Origin: Membranipora membranacea
Lineage: Eukaryota > Bryozoa > Gymnolaemata > Cheilostomatida > Membraniporidae
DNA: 60,000 nucleotides
Assembly (NCBI GenBank): GCA_914767715.1
Contig: OU612070.1
Coordinates: forward strand, 20,698,025-20,758,024
Reading direction: 5' to 3'
Below are positions 23,601 to 35,000 of this stretch, piece after piece. A program made the translations under genes and the position numbers. The notes beneath the pieces were generated by a model. It did not search any database, was not told the DNA's origin, and was given only the letters and a program-made list of their open reading frames with translations. The stretch's first letter is position 1. Each line of letters starts with the position of its first letter.

Positions 23601-24720
23601 TTATTTATTTATAGAGGTTTGCTTGAAAGTATACAAATAACAAATAGTGGCAATAGTTAAAGGCAACTTGTTGACCTCTGAGACAGACAAAAAATCAAGA
23701 TTAATAAGACTACAAGTGGTAAGTGTATGGTGAGAGTTATTTGACATGGTGGATCAAAAATTATAACGTCATGCAGAGCAAAACTAAAATACTGTGGTTA
23801 TTAAAATATACAAAAAGAAAAAATGTAGGCTACATAAAGTAAATGATAGCAGATTTTGTGATATTTGATTTTTTCAGCGTGAATGTATGCAATGAACTAG
23901 TTCATTGATGTATGTAATAGATTCATCAGAGCTGATTAACCAAAATTGGTAGGAATGATGGTTTTACTATGGAACAGTTGCTTCTTAGAGTACGCTGATG
24001 TCTATTTGCCTTTTGTACAAGGTGAAGTGAAGGATATATTTAGATATGTTTAGTTTCTGTGGTTTTCTGTGCGGTTTCTAAATAGATTGCTAAGCAGTAT
24101 TCAAGAAAAGGTCGAACTAAAATTTTGTAGGTCGTGAGTTTTTCTTCTATATTCATAAGCTTTTTAAGTTTCGCCATTAAGTATACAACCTTATTTGCCC
24201 TGGTTGCCACATCTATGGCATGTGTTTGAAAGGAGAGGTCTGTATCAAGGATGACTCCTAATACATTGAATGAAAATTGTGACTCAATTTTAGTGCTTTG
24301 GTGGTCAATATGGTAAAAGGTTTTAAGATTTTGGATTAAGCAAATACAGCATTGTGTTTTTGCAATATTGAGTGTTAAGAGTGTGTTTTTGTACCATAGT
24401 GATGCTTCTTTTCGGAATGATTGAGTATTTTCTAATACCTCCGGTATACTGGTAGCTACCCAGAATAATAAGGTATCATCTGCGTAAGCAAAAGAGTCAT
24501 TAAACAAGTTCAGTAAACTATTGAAGGCAATATTTGACAGTATAGGTCCGAGGATAGATCCTTGCGGCACCCTACATGTTATTGGCAGTATACTTGATCG
24601 AGACTGACCAACCTTCATTACTTGTGATTGGTTAGTTAGATATGAATCAAAGAGCCCTACTGTTGAGCAAGAGAACTGTTTTCTACTTAATACATGAAGC
24701 AAGAGTATATATATATATTT
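23600..24720 (-). mobile_element. 5'-truncated non-LTR retrotransposon with reverse transcriptase fragment
   Basis: The minus-strand ORF 24040-24750 carries the C-terminal half of a non-LTR reverse transcriptase: RVPQGSILGPILSNIAFNSL, then SFAYADDTLLFW with the catalytic YADD, then the thumb region ending LVRPFLEYC. The fingers domain and endonuclease are missing, the usual 5' truncation. Upstream of the RVPQGS box the usual Gly is Arg. Towards lower coordinates the 3' end is marked by an (ATAA)n-like tract at 23598-23615, typical of CR1/L2/Jockey-type tails. It abuts the duplicated block that starts at 24757. Confidence 0.8.
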
Positions 24721-24765
24721 TTTTTTTTTTTTTATTGCAACAACCATCATCCGAAGAGGGATGTA

Positions 24766-24816
24766 GTCAAACTACTCTGCGATAGCCATGAAATATCAAG
24801 CGTATCACCTGCAAAA
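24766..24816 (-). pseudogene. Duplicated fragment of ATG2 exon 3
   Basis: It reads GDTLDISWLSQSSLTTSL after a preserved acceptor (ttttgcag), compared with GDTLDMSWLSQSSMTTSL in the real exon at 17168-17311. Only the first 50 or so bases of the exon are present, with no donor, so it cannot act as a normal exon. The changes are few and conservative. Confidence 0.85.
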
Positions 24817-25109
24817 CAATGATCATCGGTTCAATATATATTACCTATATATATATATATCTTATATGACATATTATATATTATTTTTTATGATATCTTA
24901 TACGATATCTTTTATCATATCTTATACAAATGTATTAAAAAGTCATGACATTTACAATTTTTAAACCCTTGATCTGGTACTGAGTGTGAAGGGTGCATAG
25001 CATAGCATAGCAGACATAGCATAGCATAGACATAGCATAGCAGACGACTCCACAGTGTATTTTGATCCCACCCTCCCCGAATTTATAAGTGTAGGTATTT
25101 TCTCAGGGA

Positions 25110-25451
25110 TACATGCTAAGTTGGGGGATATAAAGACCGGCAAAGAGAAGAAGTATACCGCTCAGGTGTTACACAATTGGTACACCATACCAGGGAATTG
25201 CTTCTTGTCGCCAAATAATTTTATGTGATGTAATCTGTTTAAGTACATGGAGGTCTCCCTGGATCTAGTTGGAGAAGCACATAAGGCTATGGGTCCAGAC
25301 AGCCAGGCAGGGATGTCCTTCAGCCATGAGAAGCGCGTAAATCGAATGTCTTGTCCTAGAACTCCCGACTCAGACAGCCGATGCAATGACCTGTTGAGGG
25401 CTTTCGACCTCGCTTTTCCATGCAGGAACAATTGTTTTCATAATCCTTTTT
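25110..25451 (+). pseudogene. Sulfotransferase-like pseudogene, catalytic core deleted
   Basis: An acceptor (ttctcag) is followed by a copy of the start of exon 2 of the nested gene (IHAKLGDIKTGKEKKYTAQV), which ends at a TGA near 25227. The sequence then jumps to the C-terminal part (VSLDLVGEAHKAMGPDSQAG). About 890 bases, including the PAPS loop, are lost. The tail after RCNDLL also differs from the parent because of small deletions. It is non-functional as an enzyme. Confidence 0.85.
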
Positions 25452-26559
25452 GACATTAAAGTGATTGACTTTATTTTTGGATATTATAGTTGTCAATGAG
25501 TTTTGCTGCTATGGGTTCTGCGACTTGAAAAATCGGAATTATCCTGGTTTGAACAGTATTCTAAAGTTCAAGTGATAATGACTGTTTTTTCAAACATATC
25601 AGTTGACATATTGATTTCAGTTATACAAATTTTACCTGAAACAGGAATCATCTTAATTTCAATAGTAATCTTTGCAGCAAAAAATAAGAGGTTCCTTCGG
25701 TATACCCACAATCCTCAATTCTAGTTTTAAACAACTTTAATTACCAAGTTTACTAACTTTTGATAATGTTTTTGCCTTTTGCAGGACATTCATGGATAAT
25801 GTTCAGAATCATTTTATTTTCCAAGCTGGTCAGATCAGAATTTTTTGTATCAAAGCCAATAAACTAATTTGATTTCGCTTTGTTTCACATAACTTGAATT
25901 ACCAAGTTGTCTTTCTTACCTTTGATGATGTTATTGCCTTTTCAGAATTTCGAACTTTGGGTACCAGTAAGTTTTGATATCTTATCTATGAATATTATAT
26001 ATGAATATTTCTAATAAAAATTATCATAAAGGCTGTGGTGTGATTCTATTGATAACTGTAAAAATTGTCAGTGGCTCTACCAGGGTACCTTTTTGATAAT
26101 GATTTGAGGTTGACTGCTGATCCGTGCTCTGTGACAGTGGAAGTTATGGATACAGTTGAAGAGAGTTACAGTTTGGTTGAAGGTAAGCTAGGGAAGAAGT
26201 TCAGTTGGCTCCATTGTTAGCCTGTCTTGAGAAATTATTCTTGTCATTTAAAGCCATAACACAACAAGAGGGAAATCATTCGAGAGAAGTTGCAACAAAC
26301 AAAACTGAATCTCTAATTAAATAATTTGTGAAAGAGGTGACCAGGGAATGGATACTGTGATTTCAACATTGAAGAAAGAAAGCTACTATTCACATACTTT
26401 GCATCATCAGGTAATTTTACAAATCATTTGAAGAAAGAAGACAATACGCAAACTAGACAGAACTAACTGTGGCTATCTCAACGGTTTTGGGACAGTCGAT
26501 ATAGACAAACATATATGTACAATAGCATTTTATTTACAATATTAATAATATTAGGATAA

Positions 26560-29500
26560 TCATTTGGCCTGAGTTGATCCTGGTGATCGAGTTGATTTCT
26601 GCTCGATAACAACAGTTCCGCCATCGTTCTTAGAAGCAAGCTGCTGCCGCAGTGCTTCTCGCAGGCAGCGAAAAGCTCGCGCTGTAGCGAATGGCGTCTG
26701 CGTTATAGGATCAAAGTATCGAGCTTTTTGCCTAGTTATAGGGCATATAAGCTTTGAGAGCGGTCTACGTTTTGGTATATTGAAATAGTCCTTGGCGCTT
26801 TTATCGTCGCTGAATATGAGAAATGTCCGAGAGCACTTTTCCTCTGGTTTCATGTCCTTAAGCTCCTTTTTGACAGGCAGCTTTACCTCACTTGTTGCCT
26901 CACTTGTTATATCTCTGTAGAAGAGACACATGTACATTAGTTATAAAACGAGTCTCAGATCCCTACAAAAAGTGGGTGAGCACAATATGGATGGCACGTT
27001 GTCTTCCATCAGATTAGAAAAGATATTATAACCCCATAGGATAATTTTGCTCTACTGCTGCCTTATGCCAATGACGATGTTCACATATCTGAATAGGAGT
27101 TGAAGTCGAGAATTTTCTTGTTGACCTTTAATATGCCCACAAAATCTCAGACATATCATAATATGGACAAAAAAGTCACATAGCACAGGTTTAATTGGCA
27201 AAGAGTTTTTACTTACAATATATTAGGTTCAGGTTCTGTTGAGTCGACTATAGGCATAGTCATGGAATGATATCTGATCATCGGTACGACTGTTGTGGTT
27301 TTCTGTGTACGGATTTTCTTCTTCTCCAATTCCATTTTCTGAAAATCCTCTGCAAATGATAATAATAGGAATTATGATGAAATGGCGACCTGATTAGCCT
27401 GATAACCTAATCAGTATTGGTAATAAAGGACAAGAATGGACCTAACCACGTCGTGCCTACGCTTATATTTTCGAGAATATCCAAGAACCCCCATGTCACC
27501 ACCAGACAGGCTACCTTAAAAGCGGCATTTATTTGTAGGCTGGGCTGGAAAAGATAGTTTGTACCCAAGTTTACCAATACTTACCACACTGGACTTCTCA
27601 AAACTCAGACCACAAGGGAACTACATGGTATCTGTTACAAAGTTACTATGTCAGCAGTTAGGAATGTGAGGAATTTCCAAAATTATACTGTTCATTTGTA
27701 GGAAACTGAGAGTGTGATGGAAATAGATCTATTGCTCTATTAGAGGGCCTAAAGATAGAGAAAGACAGCTCGGTCATTATAAGAATCATTTCATTAGGAC
27801 ATACAGACATCATCACAGCTGATATTATCACTCGATATCCCCAGTTTTGTATTGTTTTTGTATCTTAATTCTTATTTGTGGAGTTATTTGGAAATGCCTG
27901 ATTTCCCAGAACAAATAGGATTTGTCTTATGACAACCTCTGTAAGATTTTGCTATATAAAGACCATATTGAGTATTTATTTGCAGCAGTGTAAAATTCTT
28001 TTTAATTTCCAATTGGGGCCTTGTTATTTGATATTATTTGGTGTACTCTTGGTGGTCTATGTTACCTAATGATTTCTTGTTGATCTGCTCAGTGATTTTA
28101 GCCTCAGCCAAGAGTTCCTCCTGCGTAAGCCTCCTGACAGCGGTGAGATTCTTTCTTGCTGCGATCTCTTTAAGCATTTTATCTTTCTCCTTTTCTGATC
28201 TCTCTTTTTCTCGCTTCATGTATTCCTCAGACTTCTGAGCTGTGCTGCTACGTTTTGAACGATTCACTGCATATAGAAAAGGAGAGCATTAATTTATGGC
28301 TGTGACACTGTGTATTACACATCCCTAAAGTAAAATCTAATTAATTAGGGGATCAGGCATAGCTCAGTTGGTAGTGTAGTGGAGTCAGGATCGCAAGGTG
28401 CCTAAGAGATGCCTGCTGATGCAAACTTCTGATTTCCCTGCCAGCTGACCTTAAAAACTAATTGACGTTCTTTCCGAAACATAGTTGCCATAGACATGAT
28501 TCAGTGCAAGTTTTTCAGCTTGCCCAAACCAAGAAAGGGGTTTCTTGTCATTCTAAAATTCTGATGTGTATATGACAATCTATTTTCCTATGAAAGCGAA
28601 CCCAGTTCTATGACTATATTTTTATCTTTATTTCATATCAAATCAAAGCCAGACAACAACTTACTACTGGTGTAAATTTGGACATTGCTGACAACAGGTT
28701 TCTTCACTTTAGGCTTTTTTGGCTTCGATGGGGCGTCTGCTGCCTTCTCTGCTTTAGCTTTAAATGGTTCCTAGAAGGCAATATAAATAGTGATCTAATA
28801 AGGTAAACAAGGATAACTGTTGTTCCAAATTGATTGATATACTGTTACACTGTATGTAGCTATACTGTTACGAATAAATGAGCATGATCAAACTGTAGAA
28901 TCATCAAGGTCTCCAACACAATCTCAATACCATGTAGCTAAACAAACAGCTAACTACATAAGATATGCCTCAAGGCCCTGAGAACGTGCCTGCAATATAT
29001 ACTGCGTACTCTTAGCATAGTATCAACTAAGGCATAAAGCTATATAGACTCGACTAGTCAGCATATAATACCTTGTAAGCTTTGGTGTCTATTCCACGCT
29101 TCTTTCTCTTAGGTTTGTCATCATCTCCAGAGTCGCTCTTCACCTCATCATTCTCATCTATAGAGAAATCAGAATCGACAATGTCCTGATCATCATCGGA
29201 CTTAGCCACAAACTCAGCGTCATCTTCTGCCTGTAGTAAACAATAATATAAAAAAACCTAGTGAACCAGAATTTGATCACATATAAGCAAGTCACATTTA
29301 CTAGAACGTCTTGCTCAGTGTTCAACACTCACAGACTGAACCTGAGAGGGAATAAATGCGACTAAGATTAAAAGTGACAATAATTTTTGTTTTATTTGTT
29401 TCAGATGAACACAAATGACACAAAGTGTAGGCGCACAAAGTGTAGGCATGAAGTATAGAATTTTATTCTCCCTGATCGCTGCTGTAGGCTTATATCATAT

Positions 29501-29713
29501 ACATCACTGCTTTGAAAAGTCATGATTGAATTGATAATGATAATGTACTGTAACTCTAACAAAAATGTATAGAAAACTTTACTAAGAATGAAATACTTGT
29601 ACCTCGTCAAAACCCCCATATGTTGTTGTGTAGAAGTCATCTTCTTCCTCATCTTCCAGCAGCTTGGCCATCTTGCTGCCTGCATTGACTCTTCTTGCTC
29701 TACTAGCAGCCAT
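26560..29713 (-). CDS. VPS72: VPS72/YL1, SRCAP/SWR1 complex subunit and H2A.Z chaperone
   Basis: Six exons: 29603-29713, 29072-29230, 28665-28770, 28066-28266, 27217-27349 and 26560-26914. All join in phase to give 354 residues (human 364). The N-terminus has the acidic stretch LLEDEEEDDFYTTTYGGFDE and DIVDSDFSIDENDE, the H2A.Z-H2B binding part of YL1. A basic/coiled segment follows (residues about 130-190) with RRLTQEELLAEAKITEQINK. The C-terminal YL1_C domain (about 290-326) reads CPITRQKARYFDPITQTPFA then TARAFRCLREAL. VPS72 loads or hands over H2A.Z during SRCAP/TIP60 remodelling in the nucleus. The start at 29713 follows the conserved alignment of the first exon. AATAAA lies just downstream on the minus strand (26527-26532). 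Confidence 0.95.
28345..28440 (+). repeat. Possible tRNA-derived SINE fragment in a VPS72 intron
   Basis: gcatagctcagttggtagtg has the look of a tRNA A-box (tagctcagttggtag). The following B-box is not convincing, so this is either a decayed SINE head or chance similarity. Confidence 0.4.
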
Positions 29714-29963
29714 TCTTACTTAGTTAGCTTGGGATAAATGTATGAAGTAAAATTTTTTTATTTTATTTTTTTAACTTGAGAGTGTCCTTGACCCATGAAA
29801 CTATGAGATCTCCAGAAGATTTTGTTTCTAAGATGTCAGTGTACACATTTAAACCAATCAGTGGGCAGAGCTTCAATCTTTTTGATTTGCCTTCTCTTGA
29901 TACACATAAAATGAGTCGAGAGTGGACAACTCGCAAACAAACTTCATACTTTTTACAATAGGC

Positions 29964-30050
29964 TTACGGCAGGGAGGGTTGGAGCAAGGAGTAACTCCTT
30001 GGTTGGAGGGTATATCCCACCCTCCCTACTTACGGTTGATGCAGGGAGGG
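29964..30050. repeat. Nested hairpin repeat, cttacggcagggaggg...accctccctacttacgg
   Basis: Outer arms agggaggg/accctccct enclose an inner hairpin aaggag-taa-ctcctt followed by ggttgg. The flank 'ttacggcaggga' repeats on both sides. It belongs with the hairpin family at 5559, 31410 and 53332. Confidence 0.6.
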
Positions 30051-30544
30051 TGAAGTTTAAGTTCAGTAACATGCATTTGCCTTTACAGTACTGTTTTGAA
30101 AGAAGGACACATTATGTCTTGAGCAGAGCAGGGGCTCCCCGCGTATTTTACTGAAGATTAAAGATTGAGTGTTTTAAAGTTGAGGAAAGGATTTAAATGA
30201 AAAATCAATAGAAGATTTCCCCATTTCAAGTAGACTGGATTGAATCAAACAACTTGGAGTTATCTACTCAGGTTGGGTTTGTTTGAACAGACAACGCCAC
30301 ACAACAACAAACCAAAACCCATCAGTGTTACTGATTTTGGATCACAGGTGCACTGTTTGTCTAAAAAATTCATCTTCATTAACTAATAAACTTGCTGGCT
30401 CAGTTCTCACAGGCATTTAGGCACAGCAGTTTTATCTCGAGTCAAGTTGTTTTGAAGAATTTATTCTGAAAATTAGAGTTTTAAAATTGAAGATTGCTCT
30501 ATTTTCTCTGAAGAAATTGAAGACAGCATCGTGTGCAGGGAGCC

Positions 30545-30750
30545 CCAGAGCAGAACTCCAACAATCAATTAAATCTAACAGTCGAAGAAATCCAATCGTG
30601 ACAATCGAAAAAATCAAACAATCGACCAAACCCAACAATCGAACAAATCCAACAATTGAACGAATCCAACAATCGAACAAATCCAACAATCAAAGAAATC
30701 CAACAATCAAAGAAATCCAGAAATCCAACAATCAAAGTAATCATAACTCT
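30545..30750. repeat. Short-unit tandem repeat (aatccaacaatcgaac / aatccaacaatcaaag)
   Basis: At least ten imperfect copies of a 15-16-base unit. The array is open in frames on both strands because of its repeat nature. It lies upstream of VPS72, between genes. Confidence 0.85.
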
Positions 30751-31409
30751 AGAGACAATACAATTCTGCAGGGATAATAGAGATGGCTAGGGCAATCACC
30801 ATAACCTGACTTTTATGCTTTTGGAAAGCAATACAATGATTAAGATTTGTATCCAGGAAAAGAGAGTTGATATCTCGTCAATAAATGACCGCAACAATAT
30901 GACGGATGCAGTCTTCAATAGGGATTATCGGGACTATATATATATATATATACTTCATTATTGCTGATCAAAGCCAATGACAAATAAAGACCATGCAAAA
31001 AAAAACAAAGCAGTCAAGTGTATTTATGAAAAATATCATTGTCTATAAATGCTGTCACAAGGGTGATCTCGGCTTCATTATTTTTTATTTCAATGAAAGG
31101 TGGCTGATTGTGTATGGGAAAACTATGAATCTTGTATGCAGGATGCACGCTTGAGAGGTTCTCACAAAGCAAAAGAACTAGTTATGCTGTGGTCCACTTC
31201 AACGTGTTATGTTAGGATCATCTCTCTTGTATGGCATTCAAAAGTTATTATACCCAGTATTATTGCTCCCAGAAGTGTTTGGAAACAGCGAAGAGTGTGA
31301 GCTAACATTTATTTCCGAACAACCCAAGTGCTGGATAGACAAACGAAGCCAATCGCTTATAAAATAGTCACTCAAGTTTTCTTGTAAAACGATTATTTTC
31401 ATTGCTCTA

Positions 31410-31446
31410 ACAATGTTGTGACAAGGAGTGTTGCTCCTTGGTTGTA
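31410..31446. repeat. Hairpin repeat with gttgtgaca/ggttgtaac flanks
   Basis: AAGGAG-tgttg-CTCCTT, with a flank of ttgtgac on one side and ggttgtaac on the other. It is the same inner hairpin as at 29983-30003, with different flanking bases. Confidence 0.55.
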
Positions 31447-32026
31447 ACAACAAAGTGCTCAGGACAAAATATATTTACAAGTGAGAAAGATGGATCTGTT
31501 TTCATATCTTTGTTGGTTGGTGGTCTTTATTACGAAAAAGACAATATCTCAAATCTAGTAATTATCAAAGCCAGCAAAATATGCCTGACCGAAAAGCTTG
31601 TCCACAGATGTCTTAGCCATAGAATATCACCAAAATACAAAGAAATGACTGTCAGAACTTTGCATTCCGCAAACCTTCTATTGCCAACAACTATGTCTTC
31701 TATCAGAATAACATATTATATTTTATACAATATAAGATATTTTTACTCAGGAGACAGGAATATTATATTATGACAAAATTAAAGCTTTTAAAAGCGTTCA
31801 CTGCCATTGCTAAAGCGATGGCACAAAATTTGAAGAAGGGAAGGGTACAGGGTGACTGCAAGGAATGAGAAAGGGGTGTAGGCTTTGAGGGATGAGGTGG
31901 GGTGGGGGGGGGATGGGTGCGGGAAAACTCAACAAATGACATTTCAAAACAAAATTATAGAGACTAAATAGGGTCAACAATAAATACACCTCTATCGTAC
32001 ATAAAAATGTTTTCTCTGTCAGCATA

Positions 32027-35000
32027 TCAATTTAGCGTCAATTTGTAGGCATTTATATTCATTGGACTGATCTGTACACTACTTTGATGGGAGCTTTTGT
32101 CATCTAAAGCTTCTAGGTTTGTAAGAGATCTTCTTTCATAAGACTTTAGTGACAAGTCTCTGAACATATCTGTTATATCCAACTAAAAAATAAAATACAT
32201 AATATGACAGGTTAGTCGTAACAAGGTTAGAATAAAAAGAGAAAAATAAATGACACTCTATCAGGTATCTAGTAGATTAAGTTTGATCTTAGTTGCCTGC
32301 ATTCCAGTCGCTCGTGCATTGGTCACGTCGCAAGCAAAGGCAGGCTTTTTGCCTGCGATGTGATCAGTGGAGGGGGAGCAGCTCCGAATGCAGACCAATC
32401 TAGGTATCTACAAATATATCACATATCTTCTCCCATTAACAATCGTTACAGTTATACCAATAGACAAATGCTACATCAATCTATTTCTATATTTTACAGG
32501 GAGCTAGCCCATGACTAATTTTGCCCACTCACCTTGCCATCAGCAGTACTACAGCTAAGACCTCGAGTCTCCACACTGCAGTCGTTGGCCTGGTTATGAA
32601 CTAGTAGAAGGCTTTGACTGTAAGACAGTCTTGACTCCTCGGGACGTAGCGCTCTGAGATTGAGTAGATGTAGCTCACAGGGCCAAGGCTTAGTGAGGGG
32701 TTTATATACAGGAGATTTTATAGCGTTATCATTTGGTGATATTACAGGTAGTGTTATAAGCGGTGATAGGAAATGTCTATATAGAACTGCTGAGGTAATG
32801 GAGGGGTATCCTGAAGGTTTATCCTGTAATAGAAAATAAAGATAAACATAATATTATAATTAATATTTCCGCATTTTTATAAGTATGTTTTAGACAATTA
32901 ATACTCTGTAAATAAAGTAGTTATGCACTTTGCAGGATTCGTTTGGATTTTTCCTCTCATGTCTACTTCATATAGCCTAAGGTTCCAATAATATTACACA
33001 GTTTTTGGGAGTACCAAATATCTGGATTTGTAATAAACTATTTGTGATCTAAAAATTCGGCCCATATATGACCTTGTGTGTGTGTTCTGAACCCTCCATG
33101 TCACCGAATTATGAACCACAAACCCAGAGGTGCTACGTACATTTACTGATGGGTTAAGTTTTCTTTCTATGATGACAAAGAACCTGGTCTCAGTATGTTT
33201 ACTGTCCTTTATAGGCTCACCCAATCCTCGATTATCATCCTGGTTTAGTCTTCTGTCTAACCAGACTTGTAGCTCACCTGTGAATATAATTCAAATAATC
33301 TTCTGCTACAGATACGTTAATCGAACACCACTGTGTTGTCTGGCACATCTCATGCAGCGGTATGCATCAATAATAATTTATTAATTAAGTTCCCCAAATT
33401 CTCAAAATATGTACAAACATGAAATTCCTCTATTCCAGAGAATATTTTAATAGTTTGTGGTTGTGGGGAATTTTTCTCTTACAATTATAATCTTCCACAA
33501 ACTTGTTTGGATCCACAGCTTGATGTGGCAGTGCATAAAACGAGCATTGTGCAATAAATACGTTTTAAGGCTTATGTCATGCGCAATACCTAATAAACTG
33601 GGAGCCAGCCTGGTCTGACACCACGGTTACTCACCCTGATAGATTTCTTGGGTTATGCGCAAAATTAAGAAACGAAAAAATCAACAAAATGCATTCAATA
33701 AAGCTATATATTATATATATAACCTAGATGAGTTCAGTATACTTACGCAGGAAAAAAGTTTGCATTTCATATCTTAATTTGAACCAGAATTTAGCCACCC
33801 CACCAAGATAGCCAAAGTTAAGAGCTAGCCAACATTATGTCACCCTAAACTAGCCAAAATAAACATTAGCTGACATTTATTCCTTTAGGCCCTAGGGTAT
33901 GTCACGTTAGAGTTATCCTACCTGTCTCAGTGGAGAGAACTCCAGCCGATTGTGATGTATGTACAGTAAGTCTAGATTCCTGATCCTCCAGGTAGGAGGA
34001 GCTTGTCATAGGATATACATTACCTTGTAAGGGTATCTTAGGTTGATACTTCCTCTGTAACAATATAACAATACATAATACACAATACAATACAATACAT
34101 AATACACAATACAATACATAATACACAATAGGTCAACTAAAATACTGTAAGCCATAAGATGAGATGGCTTGTATTAGTAAGCTTTGTCATGGACAAGTCA
34201 CAATAGCGTAGACGAAGCTCTGTTATCTTTCATGGTATTTCCATGTAAAATCTGAATACTAGTAGAAATAAATCTATTTAAAAATCTCTCTGTCTTGGTC
34301 TTCTGCATGCGATATAATGACCTGATTTGATATTGGCTGTTTACAATGAGTTGTCAAAATGTTTTTAAAAAGTTTTAAAAAATTGTTTATAAAATAAACA
34401 TTTAAAATATTTTTAAAATGAGTGTCTCATTTTTTAGAATTAAAAGCAGCCTTCTCAATCCTAAAATTACCACTGGCTAACAAAATCAATTTACCTTGTT
34501 CATAGTAAAGCCATTCATATCAGTATACCAGGTGAGATCTGAGTTGTCAATATCAGATAAGAACTGCATCACCAACTCTGTGTTGTCTAGAGGCTTCAGG
34601 AAGTCGGTATTAACTACTTCAAATCCCAGGCTGTCCACTCCTTCACAAAATAGAAAAAATAGATTCATTCAAACTTTTTCCTAATTTTCAGCTCTTCATG
34701 GAAACCAAAAAACATTTACACTGTTTTTATCTTTGCCTGTTTACTAGTCTGTGCTATGCCAGGACAAACAAGACCGATATACATAAGATAATACAATATT
34801 ATATAATATGTTTTTGGTGCAATTGCTGTGAACAGCAATTGTGGTTAGAAACCGTTCAATCCTGGTTTTGCTGTTCGTTGCAATATTGTGTCACACCAAA
34901 CTCATAAAGAGTAGACTGAAAAAAATTCTAAAGCTTTTTTTTCCGAAGGCTAGGTCTGGTATCATTGCATCTTATTTGTTGTAGAACGTATCGATTAGGA

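Larger units (their letters stand above)
24757..26100. repeat. Collapsed duplicate of the ATG2 exon 3 / sulfotransferase block
   Basis: 24766-24990 matches 17260-17480, 25053-25228 matches about 19073-19264, and 25229-26080 matches about 20158-20880. The order and orientation are kept but two internal segments are missing, including sulfotransferase exon 1 and the whole catalytic core. The copy lies about 1.7 kb upstream of the ATG2 start. A (catag)n-type tract at 25005-25045 sits at the first junction. Confidence 0.85.
29714..32026. other. Intergenic region between VPS72 and MAN2A, no confident gene
   Basis: 2.3 kb holding two hairpin repeats, the tandem repeat at 30545-30750 and an AT run at 30935-30955. 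Plus-strand ORFs at 31100-31300 and 31438-31773 show no motif I recognise and no good splice framework. Confidence 0.5.

Noticed and set aside
30432-30777. Repetitive proteins in both strands
   Set aside because: They arise from the 15-16-base tandem repeat and have no start, splice or family support.
31438-31773. Plus-strand ORF of 111 codons as a gene
   Set aside because: No recognisable motif, AT-biased composition, no supporting splice sites, and it begins inside a hairpin repeat.
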